Shown: positions 1 through 11,700 of the stretch, piece by piece | Numbering within the stretch: the first letter of the stretch is position 1 | Layout: each line of letters starts with the position of its first letter | Assembly (NCBI GenBank): GCA_016858145.1 | Contig: JAEHOE010000214.1 | Coordinates: 1-64,000 of the forward strand | Source: Edaphochlamys debaryana | Lineage: Eukaryota > Chlorophyta > Chlorophyceae > Chlamydomonadales | DNA length: 64,000 nt | Reading direction: 5' to 3' | Made by a program: the position numbers and the translations under genes | The notes under the pieces: model-generated | Database searches by the model: none | The model's input: only the letters and a program-made list of their open reading frames with translations | What the model was told of the DNA's origin: nothing

Positions 1-1684
1 GTGTCCAGCACGGGGGCCTTGCAGCGGAGGGAGCTTGCTTGCTGCAGGGGTGTGCGCTCCCTGGAAGAGCCTCAGAGCGTGAGCTTGGGGCCGCTCATGC
101 AGGGTTCTGTCGCTGAGGCGTTGCGTGGCAGCACTGTACTGCGGGCTGCCTGCAAGGGCGACGCCGTGGACAGGCGTGAGGATTGCGGGCTAGTAGCGGG
201 CCTCTGGCCTGGCGCACCCATGGTTGTCAGGGCGGGGGGGGCGAGGTGGGGGGTAGGCGCGGCTGCGGCCTGCTGCCGTCTTTTGCTGCCCTGGCAGAGG
301 GGAAACTCGGGCCGGGTGCAGGGGCGCGTTGCGCGTGGCGGGGCGGTCCGGCGGCCCGTGTGTTCGCCTCGGGGTCCCTGTCTTGCCCCCTTCCCGTCCG
401 CGTGCGGGGGCCAGGCGCGTGCACTGATCGTCGCTCGTGTGAGGTCATGCCACGGGAGCGGGCGTGCACGGGAAGGGCACTTGTCCTGCTGGCCTGAGCG
501 GCGGCCAAGTCCCGGAGGGCCCGGCGGCACGCCTACACGACCGCGATCATGTCGATGCGCAGTCTGGGGCTTCCATATCAGCACGCCTAATCAACACCCG
601 GTCATAGAGTATAGCTCTACTTTGCTTGTTCTCCCTTCCTATCGCGCCTCTGCGACTCACCAAGTTTCGCGACCTCGCCCGCCTCCCACATTTCAGCTCG
701 GTGGGTGCATTTACTGATACTGCACTTTGGTTCAAGCATACTCGGCCTACAGCATATCACTCGCTGTGACGGCTCATAAAAGAAGAAGAGGCTTCTGAAG
801 CGAATCGCGCCATCGCAACGACATACCCGCGACGTCTGTTCGACTGCTTTCCAGAATAGCTGAACCATTCCGGCTACGACTCTGCAGCTCGACACTGGCG
901 CTCGCGCTCGCCAAGCGGCCTTGATCGGCATTCTCGCGGGAGCAACGGAGCACAGCGCGCGGCTGCAGCAAGCAGCAGTCTGGGCGGGGTTGTAACTCTT
1001 TGCGAGGGCTTGCACAAGGTCTGGCAAGAGACCGCGCTTCTGGGTCCGACGAGGTCCATCGATCGTTGGGGGCATGCCGCCCAAAGCCCCCCGGCCTTGC
1101 CCTTGCACCTTCTGGGCGCTGCATCGCGGCAGCAAGCTTTCATGGGGGTTCTGGTCCAGGTGGTTCCATCTCGAAGGGCAGGAGCACGCGCAGCTGCGTG
1201 GGGGTCCGGCGCTCAGCGGCGGGAGGCACTCGTTGCAGGCGGCTGTGGCCATGGCGGGGCCACACCTCGGGCTACACGCTGGGGCGCCGCGGCCGCGGGG
1301 CCCCGTGAGGAGGCTCGTGCTCTGGTCCCACGGGCTCTGGTAGCACGCCCGGCTCAAGGGCTCAAGTGTCTGCCTTGTTCGCCCAGCTGCAGGGGTCGCT
1401 GGGCGTTGCCTGCATGCGGCGTGAGCGGTAGAGCGGGCTCCCCGCCCGCAGCTTGGAGTAGCAGAGGCAGCTTGGCCGTCTGGCCTTGACGAGACCAAGC
1501 GACATGGTCCGTTCAGGGCCTGCTTGGCGTCGCTGTCAAGGGCGGACAAGCTGGTGGTGCACAGCCACTGGGGGGGGTTGCAGCGGGTTGCGGAAGCCGG
1601 GGGTGGCAGGACTGGAAGCCCAGCGCACCGTGGTACACGGCAGCTTGTGCAGGGGTCCGGGGCGCCACGGCATGCAGCGGAGGT
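1..1684. repeat. Array unit 1, short variant
   Basis: This first unit lacks the ~76-base segment found in most copies after the CACTGTACT motif (near 140-150), as does unit 5. It also carries scattered single-base differences relative to the interior copies. Confidence 0.8.
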
Positions 1685-4600
1685 GTGTCCAGCACGGGGG
1701 CCTTGCAGCGGAGGGAGCTTGCCTTGCTGCAGGGGTGTGCGCTCCCTCGGAAGAGGCCTCAGAGCGTGAGCTTGGGGCCGCTCATGCAGGGTTCTGTCGC
1801 TGAGGCGTGCGTTGCAGCACTGTACTGGCCATGTGCTGCTGTGCACGGCGTCTCTAGACGCTCTATGCTGCCGGGCTGCTCCTCGTGTGGCCTTCGGAAT
1901 GGCGGAGGCTGCCTGCAAGGGCGACGCCGTGGACAGGCGTGAGGATTGCGGGGCTGGTAGCGGGCCTCTGGCCTGGCGCACCCATGGTTGTCAGGGCGGC
2001 CGGGGTGAGGTGGGGTAGGCGCGGCTGCGGCCTGCTGCCGTCTGTCTGCCTGCCCTGGCAGAGGGGAAACTCGGGCCGGGTGCAGGGGCGCGTGGCGCGT
2101 GGCCGGGCGGTCCGGCGGCCCCGTGTGTTCGCCTCGGGGGTCCCTGTCATTGCCCTCCTTCCCGTCCGCATGCGGGGGCCAGGCGCCGTGCACTGATCGT
2201 CGCTCGTGTGAGGTCCATGCCACGGGAGCGGGCGTGCACGGAAGGGCACTTGTCCTGCTGGCCTGAGCGGGCGCCAAGTCCCTGCGAGGGCCCGGCGGCA
2301 GGTCCTACACGACCGCGATCATGTCGATGCGCAGTCTGGGGCTTCCATATCATCACGCCTAATCAACACCAGGTCATAGAGTATAGCTCTACTTTGCTTG
2401 TTCTCCCTTCCTATCGCGCCTCTGCGACTCACCAAGTTTTCGCGACCTCGCCCGCGTCCCACATTTCAGCTCGGTGGGTGCATTTACTGATACTGCACTT
2501 TGGTTCAAGCATACTCGGCCTACAGCATAGCGCTCGCTGTGACGGCTCACAAAGAAGAAGAGGCTTCTGAAAGCGAATCGCGCCATCGCAACCGACATAC
2601 CCACCGCGACGTCTGTTCGACTGCTTTCCAGAATAGCTGAACCATTCGGCTACGACTCTGCAGCTCGACACTGGCGCTTGCGCTTCGGCCAAGCGGCCTT
2701 GACCGGCATTCCTCGCGGGAGCAAACCGGAGCACAGCGCGCGGCTGCAGCAAGCAGCAGTCTGGGCGGGGTTGTAACCTCTTTTGCGAGGGCTTGCACAA
2801 GGTCTGGCAAGAGACCGCGCTTCTGGGTCCGACGAGGTCCATCGATCCGTTGGGGGCATGCCGCCCAAAGCCCCCCGGCATTGCCCCTTGCACCTTTGGG
2901 CGCTGCATCGCGGCAGCAAGCTTTCATTGGGGGTTCTGGTCCAGGTGGTTCCATCTCGAAGGGCAGGAGCACGCGCAGCTGCGTGGGGGTCCGGCGCTCA
3001 GCGGCGGGAGGGCACTCGTTGCAGGCGGCTGTGGGCCATGGCGGGGCCACACCTCGTGCTACACGCTGGGGCGCCGCGGCCGCGGCCCCGTGAGGAGGCT
3101 CGTGCTCTGGTCCCACGGACGGCTCTGTAGCACGCCCGGCTCAAGGCTCAAGTGTCTGCCCTTGTTCGCCCCGCTGCAGGGGTCGCTGGGCGTTGCCTGT
3201 ATGCGGCCTGAGCGGTAGAGCGGGCTCCCCGCCCGCAGCTTGGAGTAGCAGAGGCAGCTTGCCGTGTGGCCTTGACGAGACCAAGCGACATGGTCCGTTC
3301 CAGGGCCTGCTTGGCGTCGCTGTCAAGGGCGGACAAGCTGGTGGTGCACAGCCACTGGGGGGGGTTGCAGCGGGTTGCGGAAGCCGGCGGGTGGCAGGAC
3401 TGGAAGCCCAGCCGCGCCGTGGTACACGGCAGCTTGTGCAGGGGTCCGGGGCGCCACGGCATGCAGCGGAGGTGTGTCCCAGCACGGGGGCCTTGCAGCG
3501 GAGGGAGCTTGCCTTGCTGCAGGGGTGTGCGCTCCCCTCGGAAGAGGCCTCAGAGCGTGAGCTTGGGGCCGCTCATGCAGGGTTCTGTCGCTGAGGCGTT
3601 TGCGTTGCAGCACTGTACTGGCCATGTGCTGCTGTTCACGGCGTCTCTAGACGCCTCTATGCTGCCGGGCTGCTCCTCGTGTGGCCTTCTGGAATGGCGG
3701 AGGCTGCCTGCAGGGCGACGCCGTGGACAGGCGTGAGGATTGCGGGGCTGGTAGCGGGCCTCTGGCCTGGCGCCACCATGGTTGTCAGGGCGGCAGGGGT
3801 GAGGTGGGGGTAGGCGCGGCTGCGGCCTGCTGCCGTCTGTCTGCTGCCCTGGCAGAGGGAAAACTCTGGCCGGGTGCAGGGGCGCGTTGGCGCGTGGCGG
3901 GGCGGTCCGGCGGCCCCGTGTGTTTCGCCTCGGGGTCCCTGTCTTGCCCTCCTTCCCGTCCCGCATGCGGGGGCCAGGCGCCGTGCACTGATCGTCGCTC
4001 GTGTGAGGTCCATGCACGGGAGCGGGCGTGCACGGGAAGGGCACTTGTCCTGCTGGCCTGAGCGGCGGCCAAGTCCGCGAGGGCCCGGCGGCACGGCCTA
4101 CACGACCGCGATCATGTCCGATGCGCAGTCTGGGGCTTCCATATCAGCACGCCTAATCAACACCATGTCATAGAGTATAGCTCTACTTTGCTTGTTCTCC
4201 CTTCCTATCCGCGCCTCTGCGACTCACCAAGTTCGCGACCCTCGCCCGCGTCCCACATTTCAGCTCGGTGGGTGCATTTACTGATACTGCACTTTGGTTC
4301 AAGCATACTCGGCCTACAGCATAGCGCTCGCTGTGACGGCTCACAAAAGAAGAGAGGCTTCTGAAGCGAATCGCGCCATCGCAACGACATACCCCGCGAG
4401 CGTCTGTTCGACTGCTTTCCAGAATAGCTGAACCATTCGGCTACGACTCTGCAGCTCGACACTGGCGCTTGCGCTCGCCAAGCGGCCTTGAACCGGCATT
4501 CTCGCGGGAGCAACCGGAGCACAGCGCGCGGCCTGCAGCAAGCAGCAGTCTGGGCGGGGTTTGTAACCTCTTTGCGAGGGCTTGCACAAGGTCCTGGCAA

Positions 4601-7047
4601 AGAGACCGCGCTTCTGGGTCCGACGAGGTCCATCGATCCGTTGGGGGCAATGCCGCCCAAAGCCCCCCCCGGCCTTGCCCCTTGCACCTTCTGGGCGCTG
4701 CATCGCCGGCAGCAAGCTTTCATGGGGTTCTGGTCCAGGTGGTTCCATCTCGAAGGGCAGGAGCACGCGCAGCTGCGTGGGGGTCCGGCGCTCAGCGGCG
4801 GGAGGCACTCGTTGCAGGCGGCTGTGGCCATGGCGGGGCCACACCTCGGGCTACACGCTGGGGCGCCGCGGCCGCGGCCCCGTGAGGAGGCTCGTGCTCT
4901 GGTCCCACGGACGGCTCTGGTAGCACGCCCGGCTCAAGGGCTCAAGTGTCTGCCCTTGTTCGCCCCGCTGCAGGGGTCGCTGGGCGTTGCCTGTATGCGG
5001 CCTGAGCGGTAGAGCGGGCTCCCCGCCCGCAGCTTGGAGTAGCAGAGGCAGCTTGGCCGTGTGGCCTTGACGAGACCAAGCGACATGGTCCGTTTCAGGC
5101 CTGCTGGCGTCGCTGTCAAGGGCGGACAAGCTGGTGGTGCACAGCCACTGGGGGGGGTTGCAGCGGGTTGCGGAAGCCGGCGGGTGGCAGGACTGGAAGC
5201 CCAGCCGCGCCGTGGTACACGGCAGCTTGTGCAGGGGTCCGGGCGCCACGGCATGCAGCGGAGGTGTGTCCAGCACGGGGGCCTTGCAGCGGAGGGAGCT
5301 TGCCTTGCTGCAGGGGTGTGCGCTCCCTCGGAAGAGGCCTAAGAGCGTGAGCTTGGGGCCGCTCATGCAGGGTTCGTCGCTGAGGCGTTGCGTTGCAGCA
5401 CTGTACTGGCCATGTGCTGCTGTGCACGGCGTCTCTAGACGCCTCTATGCTGCCGGGCTGCTCCTCGTGTGGCCCTTCTGGAATGGCGGAGGCTGCCTGC
5501 AAGGGCGACGCCGTGGACAGGCGTGAGGATTGCGGGGCTAGGTAGCGGGCCTCTGGCCTGGCGCACCCATGGTTGTCAGGGCGGCAGGGGTGAGGTGGGG
5601 GTAGGCGCGGCTGCGGCCTGCTGCCGTCTGTCTGCTGCCCTGGCAGAGGGGAAACTCGGGCCGGGTGCAGGGGCGCGTTGCGCGTGGCGGGGCGGTCCGG
5701 CGGCCCCGTGTGTTCGCCTCGGGGTCCCTGTCTTGGCCCTCCTTCCCGTCCGCGTGCGGGGGCCAGGCGCCGTGCACTGATCGTCGCTCGTGTGAGGTCC
5801 ATGCCACGGGAGCGGGCGTGCACGGGAAGGGCACTTGTCCTGCTGGCCTGAGCGGCGGCCAAGTCCCGCGAGGGCCCGGCGGCACGCCTACACGACCGCG
5901 ATCATGTCGATGCGCAGTCTGGGGCTTCCATATCAGCACGCCTAATCAACACCAGGTCATAGAGTATAGCTCTACTTTGCTTGTTCTCCCTTCCTATCGC
6001 GCCTCTGCGACTCACCAAGTTTCGCGACCTCGCCCGCGTCCCACATTTCAGCTCGGTGGGTGCATTTACTGATACTGCACTTTGGTTCAAGCATACTCGG
6101 CCTACAGCATAGCGCTCGCTGTGACGGCTCACAAAAGAAGAAGAGGCTTCTGAAGCGAATCGCGCCATCGCAACGACATACCCGCGACGTCTGTTCGACT
6201 GCTTTCCAGAATAGCTGAACCATTCGGCTACGACTCTGCAGCTCGACACTGGCGCTCGAGCTCGCCAAGCGGCCTTGACCGGCATTCTCGCGGGAGCAAC
6301 CGGAGCACAGCGCGCGGCTGCAGCAAGCAGCAGTCTGGGCGGGGTTGTAACCTCTTTGCGAGGGCTTGCACAAGGTCTGGCAAGAGACCGCGCTTCTGGG
6401 TCCGACGAGGTCCATCGATCCGTTGGGGGCATGCCGCCCAAAGCCCCCCCGGCCTTGCCCCTTGCACCTTCTGGGCGCTGCATCGCGGCAGCAAGCTTCA
6501 TGGGGGTTCTGGTCCAGGTGGTTCCATCTCGAAGGGCAGGAGCACGCGCAGCTGCGTGGGGGTCCGGCGCTCAGCGGCGGGAGGCACTCGTTGCAGGCGG
6601 CTGTGGCCATGGCGGGGCCACACCTCGGGCTACACGCTGGGGCGCCGCGGGCCGCGGCCCCGTGAGGAGGCTCGTGCTCTGGTCCCACGGACGGCTCTGG
6701 TAGCACGCCCGGCTCAAGGGCTCAAGTGTCTGCCCTTGTTCGCCCAGCTGCAGGGGTCGCTGGGCGTTGCCTGCATGCGGCGTGAGCGGTAGAGCGGGCT
6801 CCCCGCCCGCAGCTTGGAGTAGCAGAGGCAGCTTGGCCGTCTGGCCTTGACGAGACCAAGCGACATGGTCCGTTCAGGGCCTGCTTGGCGTCGCTGTCAA
6901 GGGCGGACAAGCTGGTGGTGCACAGCCACTGGGGGGGGTTGCAGCGGGTTGCGGAAGCCGGCGGGTGGCAGGACTGGAAGCCCAGCCGCACCGTGGTACA
7001 CGGCAGCTTGTGCAGGGGTCCGGGGCGCCACGGCATGCAGCGGAGGT

Positions 7048-8751
7048 GTGTCCAGCACGGGGGCCTTGCAGCGGAGGGAGCTTGCCTTGCTGCAGGGGTG
7101 TGCGCTCCCTCGGAAGAGGCCTCAGAGCGTGAGCTTGGGGCCGCTCATGCAGGGTTCTGTCGCTGAGGCGTTGCGTTGCAGCACTGTACTGGCGGAGGCT
7201 GCCTGCAAGGGCGACGCCGTGGACAGGCGTGAGGATTGCGGGGCTAGTAGCGGGCCTCTGGCCTGGCGCACCCATGGTTGTCAGGGCGGCGGGGGCGAGG
7301 TGGGGGTAGGCGCGGCTGCGGCCTGCTGCCGTCTGTCTGCTGCCCTGGCAGAGGGGAAACTTGGGCCGGGTGCAGGGGCGCGTTGCGCGTGGCGGGGCGG
7401 TCCGGCGGCCCCGTGTGTTCGCCTCGGGGTCCCTGTCTTGCCCTCCTTCCCGTCCGCGTGCGGGGGCCAGGCGCCGTGCACTGATCGTCGCTCGTGTGAG
7501 GTCCATGCCACGGGAGCGGGCGTGCACGGGAAGGGCACTTGTCCTGCTGGCCTGAGCGGCGGCCAAGTCCCGCGAGGGCCCGGCGGCACGCCTACACGAC
7601 CGCGATCATGTCGATGCGCAGTCTGGGGCTTCCATATCAGCACGCCTAATCAACACCAGGTCATAGAGTATAGCTCTACTTTGCTTGTTCTCCCTTCCTA
7701 TCGCGCCTCTGCGACTCACCAAGTTTCGCGACCTCGCCCGCGTCCCACATTTCAGCTCGGTGGGTGCATTTACTGATACTGCACTTTGGTTCAAGCATAC
7801 TCGGCCTACAGCATAGCGCTCGCTGTGACGGCTCACAAAAGAAGAAGAGGCTTCTGAAGCGAATCGCGCCATCGCAACGACATACCCGCGACGTCTGTTC
7901 GACTGCTTTCCAGAATAGCTGAACCATTCGGCTACGACTCTGCAGCTCGACACTGGCGCTCGAGCTCGCCAAGCGGCCTTGACCGGCATTCTCGCGGGAG
8001 CAACCGGAGCACAGCGCGCGGCTGCAGCAAGCAGCAGTCTGGGCGGGGTTGTAACCTCTTTGCGAGGGCTTGCACAAGGTCTGGCAAGAGACCGCGCTTC
8101 TGGGTCCGACGAGGTCCATCGATCCGTTGGGGGCATGCCGCCCAAAGCCCCCCCGGCCTTGCCCCTTGCACCTTCTGGGCGCTGCATCGCGGCAGCAAGC
8201 TTTCATGGGGGTTCTGGTCCAGGTGGTTCCATCTCGAAGGGCAGGAGCACGCGCAGCTGCGTGGGGGTCCGGCGCTCAGCGGCGGGAGGCACTCGTTGCA
8301 GGCGGCTGTGGCCATGGCGGGGCCACACCTCGGGCTACACGCTGGGGCGCCGCGGCCGCGGCCCCGTGAGGAGGCTCGTGCTCTGGTCCCACGGACGGCT
8401 CTGGTAGCACGCCCGGCTCAAGGGCTCAAGTGTCTGCCCTTGTTCGCCCCGCTGCAGGGGTCGCTGGGCGTTGCCTGTATGCGGCCTGAGCGGTAGAGCG
8501 GGCTCCCCGCCCGCAGCTTGGAGTAGCAGAGGCAGCTTGGCCGTGTGGCCTTGACGAGACCAAGCGACATGGTCCGTTCAGGGCCTGCTTGGCGTCGCTG
8601 TCAAGGGCGGACAAGCTGGTGGTGCACAGCCACTGGGGGGGGTTGCAGCGGGTTGCGGAAGCCGGCGGGTGGCAGGACTGGAAGCCCAGCCGCGCCGTGG
8701 TACACGGCAGCTTGTGCAGGGGTCCGGGGCGCCACGGCATGCAGCGGAGGT
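7048..8751. repeat. Array unit 5, 76-base deletion variant
   Basis: At about 7190 the sequence runs directly from GCACTGTACTGG into CGGAGGCTGCCTGC. The other copies have 76 more bases here (for example in 8896-8975). The sides of the missing segment share a TGG, so a microhomology-mediated or slippage deletion is plausible. The rest of the unit matches its neighbours closely. Confidence 0.9.
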
Positions 8752-11700
8752 GTGTCCAGCACGGGGGCCTTGCAGCGGAGGGAGCTTGCCTTGCTGCAGG
8801 GGTGTGCGCTCCCTCGGAAGAGGCCTCAGAGCGTGAGCTTGGGGCCGCTCATGCAGGGTTCTGTCGCTGAGGCGTTGCGTTGCAGCACTGTACTGGCCAT
8901 GTGCTGCTGTGCACGGCGTCTCTAGACGCCTCTATGCTGCCGGGCTGCTCCTCGTGTGGCCTTCTGGAATGGCGGAGGCTGCCTGCAAGGGCGACGCCGT
9001 GGACAGGCGTGAGGATTGCGGGGCTGGTAGCGGGCCTCTGGCCTGGCGCACCCATGGTTGTCAGGGCGGCAGGGGTGAGGTGGGGGTAGGCGCGGCTGCG
9101 GCCTGCTGCCGTCTGTCTGCTGCCCTGGCAGAGGGGAAACTCGGGCCGGGTGCAGGGGCGCGTGGCGCGTGGCCGGGCGGTCCGGCGGCCCCGTGTGTTC
9201 GCCTCGGGGTCCCTGTCTTGCCCTCCTTCCCGTCCGCATGCGGGGGCCAGGCGCCGTGCACTGATCGTCGCTCGTGTGAGGTCCATGCCACGGGAGCGGG
9301 CGTGCACGGGAAGGGCACTTGTCCTGCTGGCCTGAGCGGCGGCCAAGTCCCGCGAGGGCCCGGCGGCAGGCCTACACGACCGCGATCATGTCGATGCGCA
9401 GTCTGGGGCTTCCATATCAGCACGCCTAATCAACACCAGGTCATAGAGTATAGCTCTACTTTGCTTGTTCTCCCTTCCTATCGCGCCTCTGCGACTCACC
9501 AAGTTTCGCGACCTCGCCCGCGTCCCACATTTCAGCTCGGTGGGTGCATTTACTGATACTGCACTTTGGTTCAAGCATACTCGGCCTACAGCATAGCGCT
9601 CGCTGTGACGGCTCACAAAAGAAGAAGAGGCTTCTGAAGCGAATCGCGCCATCGCAACGACATACCCGCGACGTCTGTTCGACTGCTTTCCAGAATAGCT
9701 GAACCATTCGGCTACGACTCTGCAGCTCGACACTGGCGCTTGCGCTCGCCAAGCGGCCTTGACCGGCATTCTCGCGGGAGCAACCGGAGCACAGCGCGCG
9801 GCTGCAGCAAGCAGCAGTCTGGGCGGGGTTGTAACCTCTTTGCGAGGGCTTGCACAAGGTCTGGCAAGAGACCGCGCTTCTGGGTCCGACGAGGTCCATC
9901 GATCCGTTGGGGGCATGCCGCCCAAAGCCCCCCCGGCCTTGCCCCTTGCACCTTCTGGGCGCTGCATCGCGGCAGCAAGCTTTCATGGGGGTTCTGGTCC
10001 AGGTGGTTCCATCTCGAAGGGCAGGAGCACGCGCAGCTGCGTGGGGGTCCGGCGCTCAGCGGCGGGAGGCACTCGTTGCAGGCGGCTGTGGCCATGGCGG
10101 GGCCACACCTCGGGCTACACGCTGGGGCGCCGCGGCCGCGGCCCCGTGAGGAGGCTCGTGCTCTGGTCCCACGGACGGCTCTGGTAGCACGCCCGGCTCA
10201 AGGGCTCAAGTGTCTGCCCTTGTTCGCCCCGCTGCAGGGGTCGCTGGGCGTTGCCTGTATGCGGCCTGAGCGGTAGAGCGGGCTCCCCGCCCGCAGCTTG
10301 GAGTAGCAGAGGCAGCTTGGCCGTGTGGCCTTGACGAGACCAAGCGACATGGTCCGTTCAGGGCCTGCTTGGCGTCGCTGTCAAGGGCGGACAAGCTGGT
10401 GGTGCACAGCCACTGGGGGGGGTTGCAGCGGGTTGCGGAAGCCGGCGGGTGGCAGGACTGGAAGCCCAGCCGCGCCGTGGTACACGGCAGCTTGTGCAGG
10501 GGTCCGGGGCGCCACGGCATGCAGCGGAGGTGTGTCCAGCACGGGGGCCTTGCAGCGGAGGGAGCTTGCCTTGCTGCAGGGGTGTGCGCTCCCTCGGAAG
10601 AGGCCTCAGAGCGTGAGCTTGGGGCCGCTCATGCAGGGTTCTGTCGCTGAGGCGTTGCGTTGCAGCACTGTACTGGCCATGTGCTGCTGTGCACGGCGTC
10701 TCTAGACGCCTCTATGCTGCCGGGCTGCTCCTCGTGTGGCCTTCTGGAATGGCGGAGGCTGCCTGCAAGGGCGACGCCGTGGACAGGCGTGAGGATTGCG
10801 GGGCTGGTAGCGGGCCTCTGGCCTGGCGCACCCATGGTTGTCAGGGCGGCAGGGGTGAGGTGGGGGTAGGCGCGGCTGCGGCCTGCTGCCGTCTGTCTGC
10901 TGCCCTGGCAGAGGGGAAACTCGGGCCGGGTGCAGGGGCGCGTGGCGCGTGGCCGGGCGGTCCGGCGGCCCCGTGTGTTCGCCTCGGGGTCCCTGTCTTG
11001 CCCTCCTTCCCGTCCGCATGCGGGGGCCAGGCGCCGTGCACTGATCGTCGCTCGTGTGAGGTCCATGCCACGGGAGCGGGCGTGCACGGGAAGGGCACTT
11101 GTCCTGCTGGCCTGAGCGGCGGCCAAGTCCCGCGAGGGCCCGGCGGCAGGCCTACACGACCGCGATCATGTCGATGCGCAGTCTGGGGCTTCCATATCAG
11201 CACGCCTAATCAACACCAGGTCATAGAGTATAGCTCTACTTTGCTTGTTCTCCCTTCCTATCGCGCCTCTGCGACTCACCAAGTTTCGCGACCTCGCCCG
11301 CGTCCCACATTTCAGCTCGGTGGGTGCATTTACTGATACTGCACTTTGGTTCAAGCATACTCGGCCTACAGCATAGCGCTCGCTGTGACGGCTCACAAAA
11401 GAAGAAGAGGCTTCTGAAGCGAATCGCGCCATCGCAACGACATACCCGCGACGTCTGTTCGACTGCTTTCCAGAATAGCTGAACCATTCGGCTACGACTC
11501 TGCAGCTCGACACTGGCGCTCGAGCTCGCCAAGCGGCCTTGATCGGCATTCTCGCGGGAGCAACCGGAGCACAGCGCGCGGCTGCAGCAAGCAGCAGTCT
11601 GGGCGGGGTTGTAACCTCTTTGCGAGGGCTTGCACAAGGTCTGGCAAGAGACCGCGCTTCTGGGTCCGACGAGGTCCATCGATCCGTTGGGGGCATGCCG

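Noticed and set aside
617..1981. Long open frame (454 codons) on the minus strand in the first repeat unit, and similar frames in other units
   Set aside because: The frame differs from copy to copy because of one-base indels, opposite-strand frames are equally open, and no family motif is seen. Open frames are expected by chance in sequence this GC-rich.
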